A stretch of 64,000 bases of DNA, taken from positions 62,001 to 126,000 of the forward strand of contig NZ_JAFG01000004.1 of NCBI RefSeq assembly GCF_000519305.1. The letters are read 5' to 3'. This stretch comes from Mesorhizobium ciceri WSM4083 (GTDB lineage: Bacteria > Pseudomonadota > Alphaproteobacteria > Rhizobiales > Rhizobiaceae). A program made the translations under genes and the position numbers. The notes under the pieces are model-generated. The model was not told the origin of the DNA and did not search any database. It was given only the letters and a program-made list of their open reading frames with translations. Positions 1-8,271 of the stretch are shown here, one piece after another. Position 1 is the first letter of the stretch; every line of letters begins with the position of its first letter.

Positions 1-867
1 AGTTGGGGCAGCTGGTCGCCGCACAATTACAATGGCGGGTCGGCGGGCAACGTCACGCTAATTATGGCAATGGCCAAATCTATCAACACCGTGCCGGTGC
101 GGCTGGCCAAGGACCATCTCGGCATCGGCCCGATCAAGGCCATGGCCGAGGCGATGGGTGTGGAATCGCCGATCGAAGCACATAAGACCATGGTTCTCGG
201 CACCTCGGGCATGACCGTGATGGATCAGGCGACGGGCTACAGCGTATTCGCCGACAACGGTTTCGTCGGCTTCCGGCACGGCGTCAGCCAGCTCGTCACC
301 CGTACCGGCGAGGTGGTCTATGATTTCGCCAAGGATGCGCCGCCGCCGCACCGGGTGTTGTCGGAGCAGGCGCTGAAATCGATGAACACCATGCTGGCGG
401 CAGTGCCGGTGATGGGCACGGCGCGGCGGGCTCAACTTCCCAACATCGTCGTCGCCGGCAAGACGGGCACGACGCAATCCTACCGCGACGCCTGGTTTGT
501 CGGCTTCACCGGCAACTACACGGCGGCGGTATGGATGGGCAATGACGACTTCACGCCGACCAAGAACATGACCGGCGGCTCGCTGCCGGCGATGGTGTGG
601 CAGCGACTGATGGTCTACGCGCACCAGAACATCGACCTCAAGCCGATCCCGGGCATCGACAAGCCCTTCGTCGATGAGGAGATCGCTGCAAAGGCCGAGG
701 AAGCACAGAAGAAGAGCGACGCTCAGGCGGCGGCCGATGCAGCCGCCGAACGGCCGCCGGTGCTGTCCAGCCGCACGACCCAGACGCTGCGGGAAATGAC
801 CACGCTGTTTCAGTCGGCGCCCGTCCTCAGTACGCCGCAACTGCCGGAGACGCTGTCGGCGCTGTGA
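1..867 (+). CDS. Penicillin-binding protein 1A-type, C-terminal transpeptidase part (5' end outside window)
   Basis: This is the C-terminal half of a class A penicillin-binding protein, which polymerises glycan and cross-links peptidoglycan in the periplasm. The frame is open from the first base, so the start, the glycosyltransferase domain and the SxxK serine motif lie upstream. Visible are the SxN motif (Ser-Ile-Asn, nt 79-87) and the KTG box (Lys codon at 460) followed by TTQSYRDAWFVGFTG, both classic for the transpeptidase fold. The tail after about nt 690 is Ala/Glu-rich and probably disordered, as in rhizobial PBP1A proteins. The family assignment is firm; which class A paralogue it is cannot be decided from this fragment. 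Confidence 0.92.
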   Translation, partial: SWGSWSPHNYNGGSAGNVTLIMAMAKSINTVPVRLAKDHLGIGPIKAMAEAMGVESPIEAHKTMVLGTSGMTVMDQATGYSVFADNGFVGFRHGVSQLVTRTGEVVYDFAKDAPPPHRVLSEQALKSMNTMLAAVPVMGTARRAQLPNIVVAGKTGTTQSYRDAWFVGFTGNYTAAVWMGNDDFTPTKNMTGGSLPAMVWQRLMVYAHQNIDLKPIPGIDKPFVDEEIAAKAEEAQKKSDAQAAADAAAERPPVLSSRTTQTLREMTTLFQSAPVLSTPQLPETLSAL

Positions 868-912
868 TTGGCGCCGAGGCAGTTGAGGGGTGATGGGCGG
901 ATCACCGCCATT

Positions 913-985
913 GCCAAGCTGGAACACCCCTCATCCGACCGAGCTTCGCTCGGCCACCTTCTCCCGCAAGGGGAGAAGGGAGAGC
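913..985 (+). repeat. Dispersed two-hairpin intergenic repeat, copy A
   Basis: A unit of about 73 bp begins CCAAGCTGGAACACC and contains two stem-loops: CCGAGC/GCTCGG with loop TTC at 939-953, and CCTTCTCCC/GGGAGAAGG at 957-979. A second copy in the opposite orientation lies at 59644-59715. The first stem differs in sequence between copies but still pairs. It sits between the penicillin-binding protein and the DUF1214 gene. Such elements are common between rhizobial genes. Confidence 0.75.
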
Positions 986-1072
986 CGTCTGCAATTCAAC
1001 ATCGTCCCGCTTGCCACAAGGGCCCACGCCGCGATATCCCCGAGCGGCAACTCTTCGTGTTCCCGGCCCCTC

Positions 1073-1657
1073 ATGCTCAAAAATGCCTTCCTGACGCTGC
1101 TTTCGCTTGCCATAGCCATCGTCGGCGGTGGCGGCAGCGTCTGGTATGCGCTGAAAGTCCAGGATGGCGTCGGCGCCATCCGGATCGGCCAATGGACGGC
1201 CTTTCCCGATATCGGCACACCGTCCGCCGATCCCTATTCCAAGGCCCGCGTGGCGCGCGAGGGTGTGCTTGCGCTTGGCCGCGCCGAGGGGCTGTCCTTC
1301 GTCGCCGAGCGCGACACGGCCGGCGCCGAGCTCAAGCGCGAATGCACCTACACGATCGAGGGCGGATTTCCGACGGCACGGTTCTGGACGCTCTATGCCG
1401 CCGACCAGTCGCTCGGCGTGGTCGAGAACGGCAAACCCCGGCTGGCGGCGCTGCAATCCTACGGGGTGGTGCGCCAGGCCGACAATTCGGTGATCATTTC
1501 CGCCGGCCATCACCCGATGCCGGGCAATTGGCTACTGACCGACGGCTTCGGCAGGATGTATTTCGTGCTCACCTTCTACGACACGCCGATCGCCAGCAGC
1601 ACCGGCCTGTCGGACGTCTCGCTGCCGCATATCGTCAAGGTCGGCTGCAATGCGTAA
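1073..1657 (+). CDS. DUF1214 domain membrane-anchored protein
   Basis: A 194-residue protein of unknown function. It has an N-terminal hydrophobic segment (about residues 3-20) and then a DUF1214-type domain ending in a FVLTFYDTPI stretch. The open frame extends upstream to 890, but that part would translate the intergenic repeat, so I start at the ATG at 1073 just before the hydrophobic anchor. It overlaps the next gene by 8 bp, which implies translational coupling. In many bacteria DUF1254 and DUF1214 lie in one longer protein; here they are two adjacent genes. The product probably faces the periplasm. No enzymatic role is established. Confidence 0.75.
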   Translation: MLKNAFLTLLSLAIAIVGGGGSVWYALKVQDGVGAIRIGQWTAFPDIGTPSADPYSKARVAREGVLALGRAEGLSFVAERDTAGAELKRECTYTIEGGFPTARFWTLYAADQSLGVVENGKPRLAALQSYGVVRQADNSVIISAGHHPMPGNWLLTDGFGRMYFVLTFYDTPIASSTGLSDVSLPHIVKVGCNA

Positions 1658-2219
1658 TTTTTACGCTGCGATGCGCGGACTTCTGCATGCCGTCCTGCTC
1701 GGTCTGCTCGGCGCGGGCATCGTGCACATCGCCGTGCTGCTGCTGGTGCCCGAGTTTTCCGAACGCGATGCCTGGTCGCGGCTGTCCATGGCGTCGGATC
1801 TTTACAGGATGACGCGGCTCGATGCCGAGGCCGGTGGCGCGCCCGTGGTGAAATCCGTCGACCCGCTGTTTTACGCGACGGCCTGCCGGTTCGACCTGGG
1901 CGAAGGCATGGTCCGCGTCAAGGCACCTGGACATGTCCCGTTCTGGTCGGTGTCGGTCTATGACCGCAGCGGTCACAACATCTATTCCTTCAACGACCAC
2001 ACAGCGACCGGCGGCGTTCTGGATGCCGTCGTGCTGACGCCGGCGCAGATGATCGAAGTGCGCAAGGACCTTCCAGAGGATCTTCAGGGGGCGATCTTCG
2101 TCGAAGCGCCGATCGAGGAAGGCATCTTCGTCATCCGCGCCTTCGTGCCCGATGATAGCTGGAAGCCGATCGTGTCGCGCTTCTTCGAACAGAGTTCCTG
2201 TGAGTTGCAGGACTTCTAA
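1650..2219 (+). CDS. DUF1254 domain membrane-anchored protein
   Basis: A 189-residue partner of the preceding DUF1214 gene. One hydrophobic helix lies near residues 9-32, followed by a DUF1254-like domain with the VPFWSVSVYDRSGHNIYSFN stretch. The start ATG at 1650 overlaps the upstream stop, so the two are almost certainly one operon. Function is unknown; the pair probably forms one periplasmic complex equivalent to the fused DUF1254-DUF1214 proteins of other bacteria. The stop codon abuts a palindromic repeat that could also end transcription. Confidence 0.75.
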   Translation: MRNFYAAMRGLLHAVLLGLLGAGIVHIAVLLLVPEFSERDAWSRLSMASDLYRMTRLDAEAGGAPVVKSVDPLFYATACRFDLGEGMVRVKAPGHVPFWSVSVYDRSGHNIYSFNDHTATGGVLDAVVLTPAQMIEVRKDLPEDLQGAIFVEAPIEEGIFVIRAFVPDDSWKPIVSRFFEQSSCELQDF

Positions 2220-2308
2220 AGCGTGTCGCGTCTGAACGGATCCAGACGACCCGCTTTAGGTCTTTGTTTATCGTTCTCCCAAAACCGAGGTCGGGCGACA
2301 TGCACTAG
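2218..2308 (+). repeat. Palindromic intergenic repeat (RIME-like)
   Basis: Starting at the stop codon of the DUF1254 gene, an imperfect dyad pairs AAAGCGTGTCGCGTCTG (2218-2234) with CAGACGACCCGCTTT (2243-2257). It is followed by a T-rich stretch and a conserved-looking tail (CCAAAACCGAGGTCGGGCGACATG). This matches the general form of rhizobial intergenic mosaic repeats. The hairpin plus T-rich tail may also act as a terminator for the upstream pair. Confidence 0.55.
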
Positions 2309-2721
2309 ACATGATCCCGGACCAAAGGTCCGTGGCAGCCAAAAACTCAGTGGTGCGGGACCGGTTTTGTTCCTGGCGACCCCGCCTTGTCGGGATCGAC
2401 CGGCCGCACTTCGCCGGCATGCGACCGCTCGTATCGAATGCCGGGAAAGATGATCACCGCCGCCGGCATTTCGGCGGTTTGCTTTGCTCTGGTGTTTGGT
2501 GCCGTACGCGGCACGAAAGACAGTACCATGCCCATGGTTCGCGCATTCCTCTCGGTTTCCCCGGAGCACAACGCAACGCCTCCAAATGCCATTAAGGCCG
2601 GCAGAGGGTTAACGGAACGCTAACGGATCGTCGCTAACTTGACCTTTGTTCTAGAGGTCAGGACTTCCTGACCGACGCGTTCGCAAAACCGGTACAGTCC
2701 CGGTCGAGCGCGGCCAAGTTT
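2220..2721. other. Intergenic region before the DUF2336 gene
   Basis: About 500 bp without a confident gene. It holds the palindromic repeat at its left end, the doubtful small frame at 2450-2623, and a perfect hairpin GGTCAGG/CCTGACC (2656-2673, loop ACTT) about 50 bp before the GTG start of the next gene. The hairpin could be an operator or leader structure; nothing identifies a binding protein. Confidence 0.5.
2450..2623 (+). CDS. Possible small membrane protein (doubtful)
   Basis: A 57-codon frame in an otherwise gene-free stretch. It starts ATG-ATC after GGGAAAG and has a hydrophobic segment at residues 2-20, then a polar tail. Spacing of the putative ribosome site is very short, and I recognise no family. 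It may be chance coding in the long upstream region of the DUF2336 gene. Confidence 0.2.
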   Translation: MITAAGISAVCFALVFGAVRGTKDSTMPMVRAFLSVSPEHNATPPNAIKAGRGLTER

Positions 2722-3783
2722 GTGTCGAGTACGGGCGTATCCTTCGTGTCATCTTCGGACTTCAGGCAAATCGCGGCACGAAAAGACCCGGGAAAGGCCG
2801 AAAGGCTGTTCCGCGCCGCGGTGTCGGCGTTCTGCTCGCTCACCCGCCCTTCACGCCGCGAGATCGGCCAACTCGAAGACCTGACGCTGCCGCTGTTCAA
2901 TGACGTGTCCGTCGAATCTCGCCGCTACGTGGCAGCCGCCCTTTCCGAATGCGAATACGCACCCGCCGCCCTGGTGCGCCGTCTTTGCGAGGAACCGGTC
3001 GACATTGCCGCGCCGCTGCTCATCCGCTCACGCGCGGTCAGCGACATCGATCTCATCGCCCTGATCGGGCGACATGGCCTGCCGCATGCGCGTGCCATCG
3101 CCCGCCGCAAGGGCTTGAACCCGACCATTGCTGATCTGATCAGGGCCCTCGAGAAGCCAACCCTGGTGCGCGCGCCGCAACCGGATGCGAACACCGCCGC
3201 GGCAGACAAGATCGCGCCAGCGAGTGCGGAAACCGCCTCCGGCGAGCCCGCCCGGGAACAGGCGCTCGGCATCGCGGCCGAGAATGCACGGCGCAGGCTG
3301 CGCTCGATGATGCGCACCGGCGACGAGGCGACAGCGACGGGCCCCGATCCTTTCAAGGGCGCCGACACCTATGTGAAATTGCGCGAGACAGCGCTGACGG
3401 GAAACGCCGCGTTCTTCCAGACCGCGCTCGCCGATGCACTGGATATCGATTTCGAGATCGCGCGATCGCTCACCGCCAACCAGAATTATGCCTCGCTGCT
3501 TGCCGCCTTGCGCTCGCTCGACCTTAGCGAAGACAGGGCCTTCCTGATCACGGTTGCCGTCTATCCCAGCCAGTTCCCGCACCCGCAGGCTATCCGGACT
3601 TTCCTCGACCGCTACCGGCTGCTGCATCGCGAGGCGGCCCAGGACAAGATGCGGTCGTGGAGAGCGGAAACCCTTTCAAGGGTGGTTCGCGGCGCAGCAC
3701 CTGCCAACAGCGATACACGCACCGCTTCGAACAGCGACGATGCGGCTGAGACCTCCGGCCTCAGGGCGTCTTCACGGAAATAA
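2722..3783 (+). CDS. DUF2336 domain-containing protein
   Basis: A 353-residue, mostly alpha-helical cytoplasmic protein with a DUF2336 region over about residues 30-300 (helical repeats such as LCEEPVDIAAPLLIRSRAVS). A low-complexity Ala/Pro/Glu linker lies around residues 145-180. No transmembrane segment or catalytic motif is visible. The start is GTG at 2722. Its 3' end overlaps the convergent DUF1491 gene by 23 bp. DUF2336 proteins are typical of alphaproteobacteria. Function is unknown, but the neighbouring histidine kinase makes a signalling link conceivable. Confidence 0.8.
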   Translation: MSSTGVSFVSSSDFRQIAARKDPGKAERLFRAAVSAFCSLTRPSRREIGQLEDLTLPLFNDVSVESRRYVAAALSECEYAPAALVRRLCEEPVDIAAPLLIRSRAVSDIDLIALIGRHGLPHARAIARRKGLNPTIADLIRALEKPTLVRAPQPDANTAAADKIAPASAETASGEPAREQALGIAAENARRRLRSMMRTGDEATATGPDPFKGADTYVKLRETALTGNAAFFQTALADALDIDFEIARSLTANQNYASLLAALRSLDLSEDRAFLITVAVYPSQFPHPQAIRTFLDRYRLLHREAAQDKMRSWRAETLSRVVRGAAPANSDTRTASNSDDAAETSGLRASSRK

Positions 3784-4108
3784 GCTCCTCGACGGGCACG
3801 GTGCCGGCCTCGATCTCGACCACCCAGATGTCGGGATCGAATTTTTTCTCCCTTTCCAGCCTGGCGTCGAGCACCGCGGCATCGTCGCCTGCTCCGAGCA
3901 GAGTGAAAAACCGGTCGTCGGGCTTGGCCGAATCATAGCTTGTCTGCGGCGCCGGCCCGAACAGGGCAACCTCGCCCAGCCTGCCCCGCGCCAGGACGAA
4001 CACAGCGCCGGCCTCGGTCGCGCCGCGCTTGACCACGGCGGCAAATCCCCCGGCGCCGAAAACCCGGCGCAACAGGGCCGAGACCCACAGATCCGATGTG
4101 ACGCGCAT
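3761..4108 (-). CDS. DUF1491 family protein
   Basis: A 115-residue protein matching DUF1491 along its length: it begins MRVTSDLWVSALLRRVFGAG and ends with a FDPDIWVVEIE block. The family is small, cytoplasmic, of unknown function and largely restricted to alphaproteobacteria. The start is preceded by GGGAGC. It is the last gene of the minus-strand run headed by the histidine kinase and the peptidoglycan-binding protein, and it overlaps the convergent DUF2336 gene by 23 bp. Confidence 0.82.
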   Translation of the reverse strand: MRVTSDLWVSALLRRVFGAGGFAAVVKRGATEAGAVFVLARGRLGEVALFGPAPQTSYDSAKPDDRFFTLLGAGDDAAVLDARLEREKKFDPDIWVVEIEAGTVPVEELISVKTP

Positions 4109-4177
4109 GAGAGAGCTCCCGAAACTGCCGGTTCTCTATCGATATTTCCGCCGCTGGGCGAGCCGTCGTTTCAGCCG

Positions 4178-4975
4178 TCAGTTGGTCAGGCCGATCTCGC
4201 GCATCTTGACGTAGACGATCTCATCGGGCTCGCCGGTCTGCGGCAGCCCGAACAGCGACTGGAACTCCTTGATCGCCGCCTTGGTGCGCGCGCCGACGAC
4301 ACCATCCAGCTGCATGTCGTCATTGCCGAACGCCTTGAGTCCGGCCTGGATCTTGACGATGCGGGCATCGGGCGCTTGCGTCGCGGCATCCGCCTGCCCG
4401 GAATTTGTCTGTCCTGAACCTGTCTGCAAAGACACCGGAACGGCGGCCGGCATATCCGGGCGCGGCTGCGGCCTGGGTACGACGGAAGCGGTCTTCGGCG
4501 TTGCGCCCAGTTGATCGAGCAGAAGCGCGTCGATCTCGCCGGACGTGTTGAGCCCGACCTTCTGCTGATAGTCCTGGATGGCCTTGCGGGTGTTGGGCCC
4601 GGAAATGCCGTCGACCGTCCCGGAATAGAAATCGAGATCCTTTAATATGCCTTGCACCTGCTCGACAACCGGATCGCCCTTGATCGGCGCCGGCGCGCCG
4701 GATGGCCGCACGATGTTGAATGTCGTCTCCGGTTCGTCGGGCGTCGCGTGCGGAAAGCCCGCAATGCTGCGGGTCGCGAAGAATGCGCCGGCATGCGGGA
4801 AAGGCTGGTACCACAAGGCATTTGCGGAGACGTAGAACAGCGTCACCAGGAATGCCGTCGAGCCGCCCACCAGAACAGGATTGCGCGAGATCATGCCGCC
4901 GACCGCGACAGCGCCGTCCTGAAAGGCATTGCTGCGGCGCTTGACCGCCTTAGCCGGTTTTGCGGAGCGAGCCAT
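4178..4975 (-). CDS. Membrane-anchored protein with two peptidoglycan-binding repeats
   Basis: A 265-residue protein. It has a basic N-terminus, one transmembrane helix near residues 33-52, then two PG_binding_1-like modules at about 105-155 (LDFYSGTVDGISGPNTRKAI) and 208-262 (MQLDGVVGARTKAAIKEF), separated by a Pro/Gln/Thr-rich linker. It likely spans the inner membrane with its binding modules in the periplasm. Its start overlaps the end of the histidine kinase gene by 26 bp, so both are translated from one message. Coupling a cell-wall sensor-like protein to a kinase of DivJ type would suit an envelope or cell-cycle role; this is inference. Confidence 0.8.
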   Translation of the reverse strand: MARSAKPAKAVKRRSNAFQDGAVAVGGMISRNPVLVGGSTAFLVTLFYVSANALWYQPFPHAGAFFATRSIAGFPHATPDEPETTFNIVRPSGAPAPIKGDPVVEQVQGILKDLDFYSGTVDGISGPNTRKAIQDYQQKVGLNTSGEIDALLLDQLGATPKTASVVPRPQPRPDMPAAVPVSLQTGSGQTNSGQADAATQAPDARIVKIQAGLKAFGNDDMQLDGVVGARTKAAIKEFQSLFGLPQTGEPDEIVYVKMREIGLTN

Positions 4976-6746
4976 CTCTGTCCCCTTTCGCCATCGCCAC
5001 AGGCATGGTCAGCACGCCGGCCTTCTCCGCCTGATGTCCCTTCGGTCCGTTCATCGGCAGGCTGATGGTCACCGTTGTGCCCTCGCCCGGCATGCTTTCG
5101 ATGGACATCGTGCCTTCGTGCAGCGCCACCAGGCCCTTGACCAGTGAAAGGCCAAGACCTGTCCCCTCGAAGCGGCGGGTATAGTCGTTCTGGATCTGCA
5201 TGAAGGGCTTGCCGAGATTGGCGAAATCCTCCTCGGCGATGCCGATGCCAGTGTCCCTGACCCAGAAATGCAGGCGCGAACCGATCCGCTTGGCACCGAC
5301 CACGACGTCGCCGCCGTCGGGAGTGAACTTGATCGCGTTGGAGACCAGGTTGATGAGCATCTGCTGCACGGCGCGCCGATCGGCATTGATGTCGCCGGCG
5401 TCCGGCGCGATCTGCGCCTGCAGATCGATGTTCTTGGCCTGCGCCTGCAGTTGCATCATCGACTGGCACATGTCGACCGCTTCCGCGAACCGGAACGGCT
5501 CGGGTTCGGTGGCATAGACGCCCGACTCAATCCTGGACACGTCGAGTATCGAGGTTACGACGGCGAGCAGATGCTGGCCCGAATCCCGTACCAGGCCGAC
5601 ATATTCCTTCTGGCGCGGATCCTTGAAGGTGCCGAACATCTCATGCAGCAGCATATCCGAGAAGCCGATAATGGCATTCAACGGCGTGCGCAGTTCGTGG
5701 CTGACCACTGCTAGGAAGCGCCCCTTCGCCACCTCGGCGGATGCGGCCGCCTCATTGGCCGCCGCCAGATCCTCGCGCAACCGGGCGATCTCGTCATTCT
5801 CCCGCAGGACGAGCGTAAAGACGTCGCCCTGTTCCTCACCACGCACCAGATCGAGCGAGAACGGCCGGTAATTGTCGGCCGTCAGGCCATTGCCATTCTG
5901 AGGCAGCCGGATGCGCAATTCGAGCCGGCGCGACAACGCGCCGTCGCGCATGTCGGCCATTGCGCTGAGATAGGAAACGCGGTCCGACAGATGGACTCGA
6001 TCGAAGAGGCCGTTTCCGGACAGCAGTTCGGGCGGCAGTTTCAAAAGCGTGCGCGCCTTTGGCGACGCGTCCAGGATCTCGCCATGGCGGGCGACGCGCA
6101 AGACCACCGCATCGATGATGTCTTCGAGCCGGTCGGCAGTGTCGAGCACATCAGCCGCATCGGCCGTGTTTTGAAATGCCGATGCGCGCGGGATCAGTGT
6201 GAGCGTCCAGGCCAACGGCACCAGCCAGTGCCACGCCGCGATCTGCGCTCCTGCGAACGGGAATACGGTTTCAGCCAGAGGCTGGGCCAGGATGGCGACA
6301 GCGGCCGACACGGCTCCCCACAGCGCTGCACGCCGCGAGGCGCCGATCCACCAGGCTTCGAAAGGCAGCGCCACGACAAGCATGGCGACAGGCGAACTCA
6401 GCCCGCCCGCGGCGGCAATGAGACTGCCGAGGGAAATGCCGGCCAGCACCAGGGCGACCCAACTCGCTATCGCCATCTTGCCGGTCGCCGCCACCAGCAG
6501 GGCGACGAACCAGCACAGGCCAAAGGCGGCGAAGATGGCGGCCATGGTGACGGCGACGCCCATGCCTGAAGTGACCAGCGTGACCGCGGCGCCGGCGACG
6601 AAGAAAGGAGCGGCGAGCATGACGCCGATGAAGCGGCGCTGGCGCTCGCGGTCGCTCCGCCCAAGGATGGACGGATGGACCATACGTTCGCAACCGGCCG
6701 AAATCGCGCCAGGCAATTCAACGTATCTGGCCTTGATTGAACTCAA
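4950..6746 (-). CDS. Membrane-bound sensor histidine kinase, DivJ-like
   Basis: A 598-residue sensor kinase. It has about six hydrophobic helices in residues 38-190, a PAS-like region around 205-320, a short coiled coil and a HisKA domain with phospho-acceptor His350 (SHELRTPLNAIIGFSDML). A HATPase_c domain follows with an N box (NLVSNAIKFTPDGG), DTGIGI and GTGLGLSLVKGL. The architecture and downstream neighbours resemble the DivJ/PdhS-type kinases that control cell-cycle phosphorelay in alphaproteobacteria, but the exact orthologue cannot be proved here. No response regulator is adjacent, which fits a kinase acting on a distant regulator such as DivK. It overlaps the peptidoglycan-binding protein gene. 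Confidence 0.85.
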   Translation of the reverse strand: MSSIKARYVELPGAISAGCERMVHPSILGRSDRERQRRFIGVMLAAPFFVAGAAVTLVTSGMGVAVTMAAIFAAFGLCWFVALLVAATGKMAIASWVALVLAGISLGSLIAAAGGLSSPVAMLVVALPFEAWWIGASRRAALWGAVSAAVAILAQPLAETVFPFAGAQIAAWHWLVPLAWTLTLIPRASAFQNTADAADVLDTADRLEDIIDAVVLRVARHGEILDASPKARTLLKLPPELLSGNGLFDRVHLSDRVSYLSAMADMRDGALSRRLELRIRLPQNGNGLTADNYRPFSLDLVRGEEQGDVFTLVLRENDEIARLREDLAAANEAAASAEVAKGRFLAVVSHELRTPLNAIIGFSDMLLHEMFGTFKDPRQKEYVGLVRDSGQHLLAVVTSILDVSRIESGVYATEPEPFRFAEAVDMCQSMMQLQAQAKNIDLQAQIAPDAGDINADRRAVQQMLINLVSNAIKFTPDGGDVVVGAKRIGSRLHFWVRDTGIGIAEEDFANLGKPFMQIQNDYTRRFEGTGLGLSLVKGLVALHEGTMSIESMPGEGTTVTISLPMNGPKGHQAEKAGVLTMPVAMAKGDRDGSLRKTG

Positions 6747-7218
6747 CTCAACGCACTCGCACTTGTCGTGGACAGCTCTGCTTTGCAGATGGTTCTGGTT
6801 GGCTTTGAAACTCGCATCCAGCGTTTAAGGAATGGATAAGGCAGGGCCGACCAAGGCCCGGCCTGCGGCAAATATCGGGATGCCGGCGGCCGAAAGCACG
6901 GGCAAATGCAGCCATAGTAAACGGAGAGTTATCCGCCGACGGCGCCCATCGGCCGGGCGCACCCGGCACCCGGGCTTCCGTATTTCAAGAAAAACATAGG
7001 GAAATCATGGAGATATATGGTTATTTGTTGTTAAGGAAAATCACTCGGATTTGAGACAAATCAATTGCAGAACGGTTCGTTTCGAATTTGCCTAAAATTT
7101 GAGGAAAATTCTCTCTTTGCCCGCAAGCCGTCCTTTGCGCCTGTGTGCCAAGATCCTGCTTACAAAAGAGGTCATGCCATATGGATGCATGATCCGGTCG
7201 CGACGAGAGGGCAAGGGC
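6747..7218. other. Divergent intergenic region, kinase / DUF5330
   Basis: About 470 bp between divergent genes. An AT-rich core near 6985-7115 (ATGGAGATATATGGTTATTTG and flanks) is likely to hold promoters for both directions. I see no RNA gene, no clear TTAA-N7-TTAA CtrA site and no recognisable riboswitch. Confidence 0.45.
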
Positions 7219-7572
7219 ATGGTCTTCCTCATAAGAATGGCTTTCTGGTTTTCCTTGGTGTTGCTGGCGCTGCCGCTGGCTGTCGGCCCCGATGAATCGG
7301 GCCGCGAAAGCGTCGGACCGATCCAGGCCTTGTTTGCGGCACGCGAAGCGGTTGGCGATATCGCCGGCATTTGCGAACGCAAACCCGATGTCTGCGAGAC
7401 CGGCAAGTCGGCGATGCACACCATCACCGCCCGCGCCAAGGAGACCGCCAAGATCGCGGCAGCGATGATGGACGACAAGTCCGCCGCCGGCCCCGACACG
7501 TCGACGATGACCGGCAGCCTGCCCGAAGAAATCGTCTTGCCCGAGACCGTCAACCTGCCGCCTCAGAATTAA
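7219..7572 (+). CDS. DUF5330 domain-containing protein
   Basis: A 117-residue small exported or membrane protein. It begins MVFLIRMAFWFSLVLLALPL, an uncleaved anchor or signal peptide, then a short helical region with a two-cysteine stretch (ICERKPDVCETG) and an acidic Pro-rich tail. This fits the DUF5330 family of rhizobia. The frame is open upstream to 7099, but GAGAGG at 7205-7210 and the hydrophobic start favour the ATG at 7219. Function is unknown. It lies upstream of sufE with about 100 bp between them. Confidence 0.7.
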   Translation: MVFLIRMAFWFSLVLLALPLAVGPDESGRESVGPIQALFAAREAVGDIAGICERKPDVCETGKSAMHTITARAKETAKIAAAMMDDKSAAGPDTSTMTGSLPEEIVLPETVNLPPQN

Positions 7573-7673
7573 GCCGTTTCGACGGCGCACCGCGGGCTGT
7601 CTGCCCTCTCGACGCCCGCGGTGTCCTTGTTTTTTCCGTGACGCGGAGCCGCCGCGTGACTATATCCGGCATT

Positions 7674-8102
7674 ATGACCACGACGATCCAGACGATCCGC
7701 GACGACTTCTCGTTCCTCGAGGACTGGGAAGACCGCTATCGCTATGTCATCGAACTCGGCGAGGCGCTGCCGCCATTTCCCGACGAGCAGCGCAGCGCCG
7801 CCAACAAGGTGCCGGGATGCGTCAGCCAGGTCTGGCTGACCACCGAACGCGGGGCTGGAGCCGACCCAGTCATTACCTTCACCGGCGATTCGGATGCTCA
7901 TATTGTGCGTGGGCTGGTCGCGATCATGCTGGCGCTGTTTTCCGGCAGGACCGCCACCGAAATCCAGAAAACCGATGCGGAAGCCACATTGAAAGAACTC
8001 GGCCTCGACGAACATCTGTCGCCGCAGCGTGCCAACGGCCTTCGCTCGATGGTCAATCGCATCAAGCGCGACGCCGAGGCAGCGCTGAAGCAGACCGCCT
8101 GA
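7674..8102 (+). CDS. sufE: SufE-type cysteine desulfurase sulfur acceptor
   Basis: A 142-residue cytoplasmic SufE protein, which takes persulfide sulfur from the SufS desulfurase for Fe-S cluster assembly. The acceptor is Cys49 in NKVPGCVSQVWL, the family signature. The fold is complete, including FSGRTATEIQ and the SPQRANGLRSMV block near the C-terminus. Start at ATG 7674. The rest of the suf operon is not in this window, so SufE is encoded apart, as in many rhizobia. A strong hairpin lies 42 bp downstream. Confidence 0.9.
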   Translation: MTTTIQTIRDDFSFLEDWEDRYRYVIELGEALPPFPDEQRSAANKVPGCVSQVWLTTERGAGADPVITFTGDSDAHIVRGLVAIMLALFSGRTATEIQKTDAEATLKELGLDEHLSPQRANGLRSMVNRIKRDAEAALKQTA

Positions 8103-8135
8103 CGCCCCACCAACCCAATCCGCGCGTCGCGGCTC

Positions 8136-8166
8136 GCAAAATCAAACGGCGCCCGAAGGCGCCGTT
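8136..8166 (-). terminator. Rho-independent terminator (mucR side)
   Basis: A perfect 9-bp stem AACGGCGCC/GGCGCCGTT (8145-8166) with a 4-base loop. On the minus strand it is followed by TTGATTTTG, so it fits termination of mucR transcription; it may also slow plus-strand transcription after sufE. Confidence 0.65.
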
Positions 8167-8188
8167 GATGTCGATCCGATCTGGCTTA

Positions 8189-8262
8189 TTTTGACGCAAT
8201 TCCCAAGGGAAAGCTCTATGCGCTTTTCCCGGGAAAACCGTCACACTTTCCTGGAATTGCTC
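8189..8262 (-). repeat. Palindromic intergenic repeat, inverted partner of 13003-13077
   Basis: About 74 bp directly after mucR that reads on the minus strand almost identically to 13003-13077 on the plus strand. Both have outer arms CAATTCC/GGAATTG and an inner palindrome around TTTTCCCGGGAAAA. The whole unit can fold into one long hairpin. The two copies face each other across 4.7 kb. Confidence 0.8.
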
Positions 8263-8271
8263 TGGCAGCGA

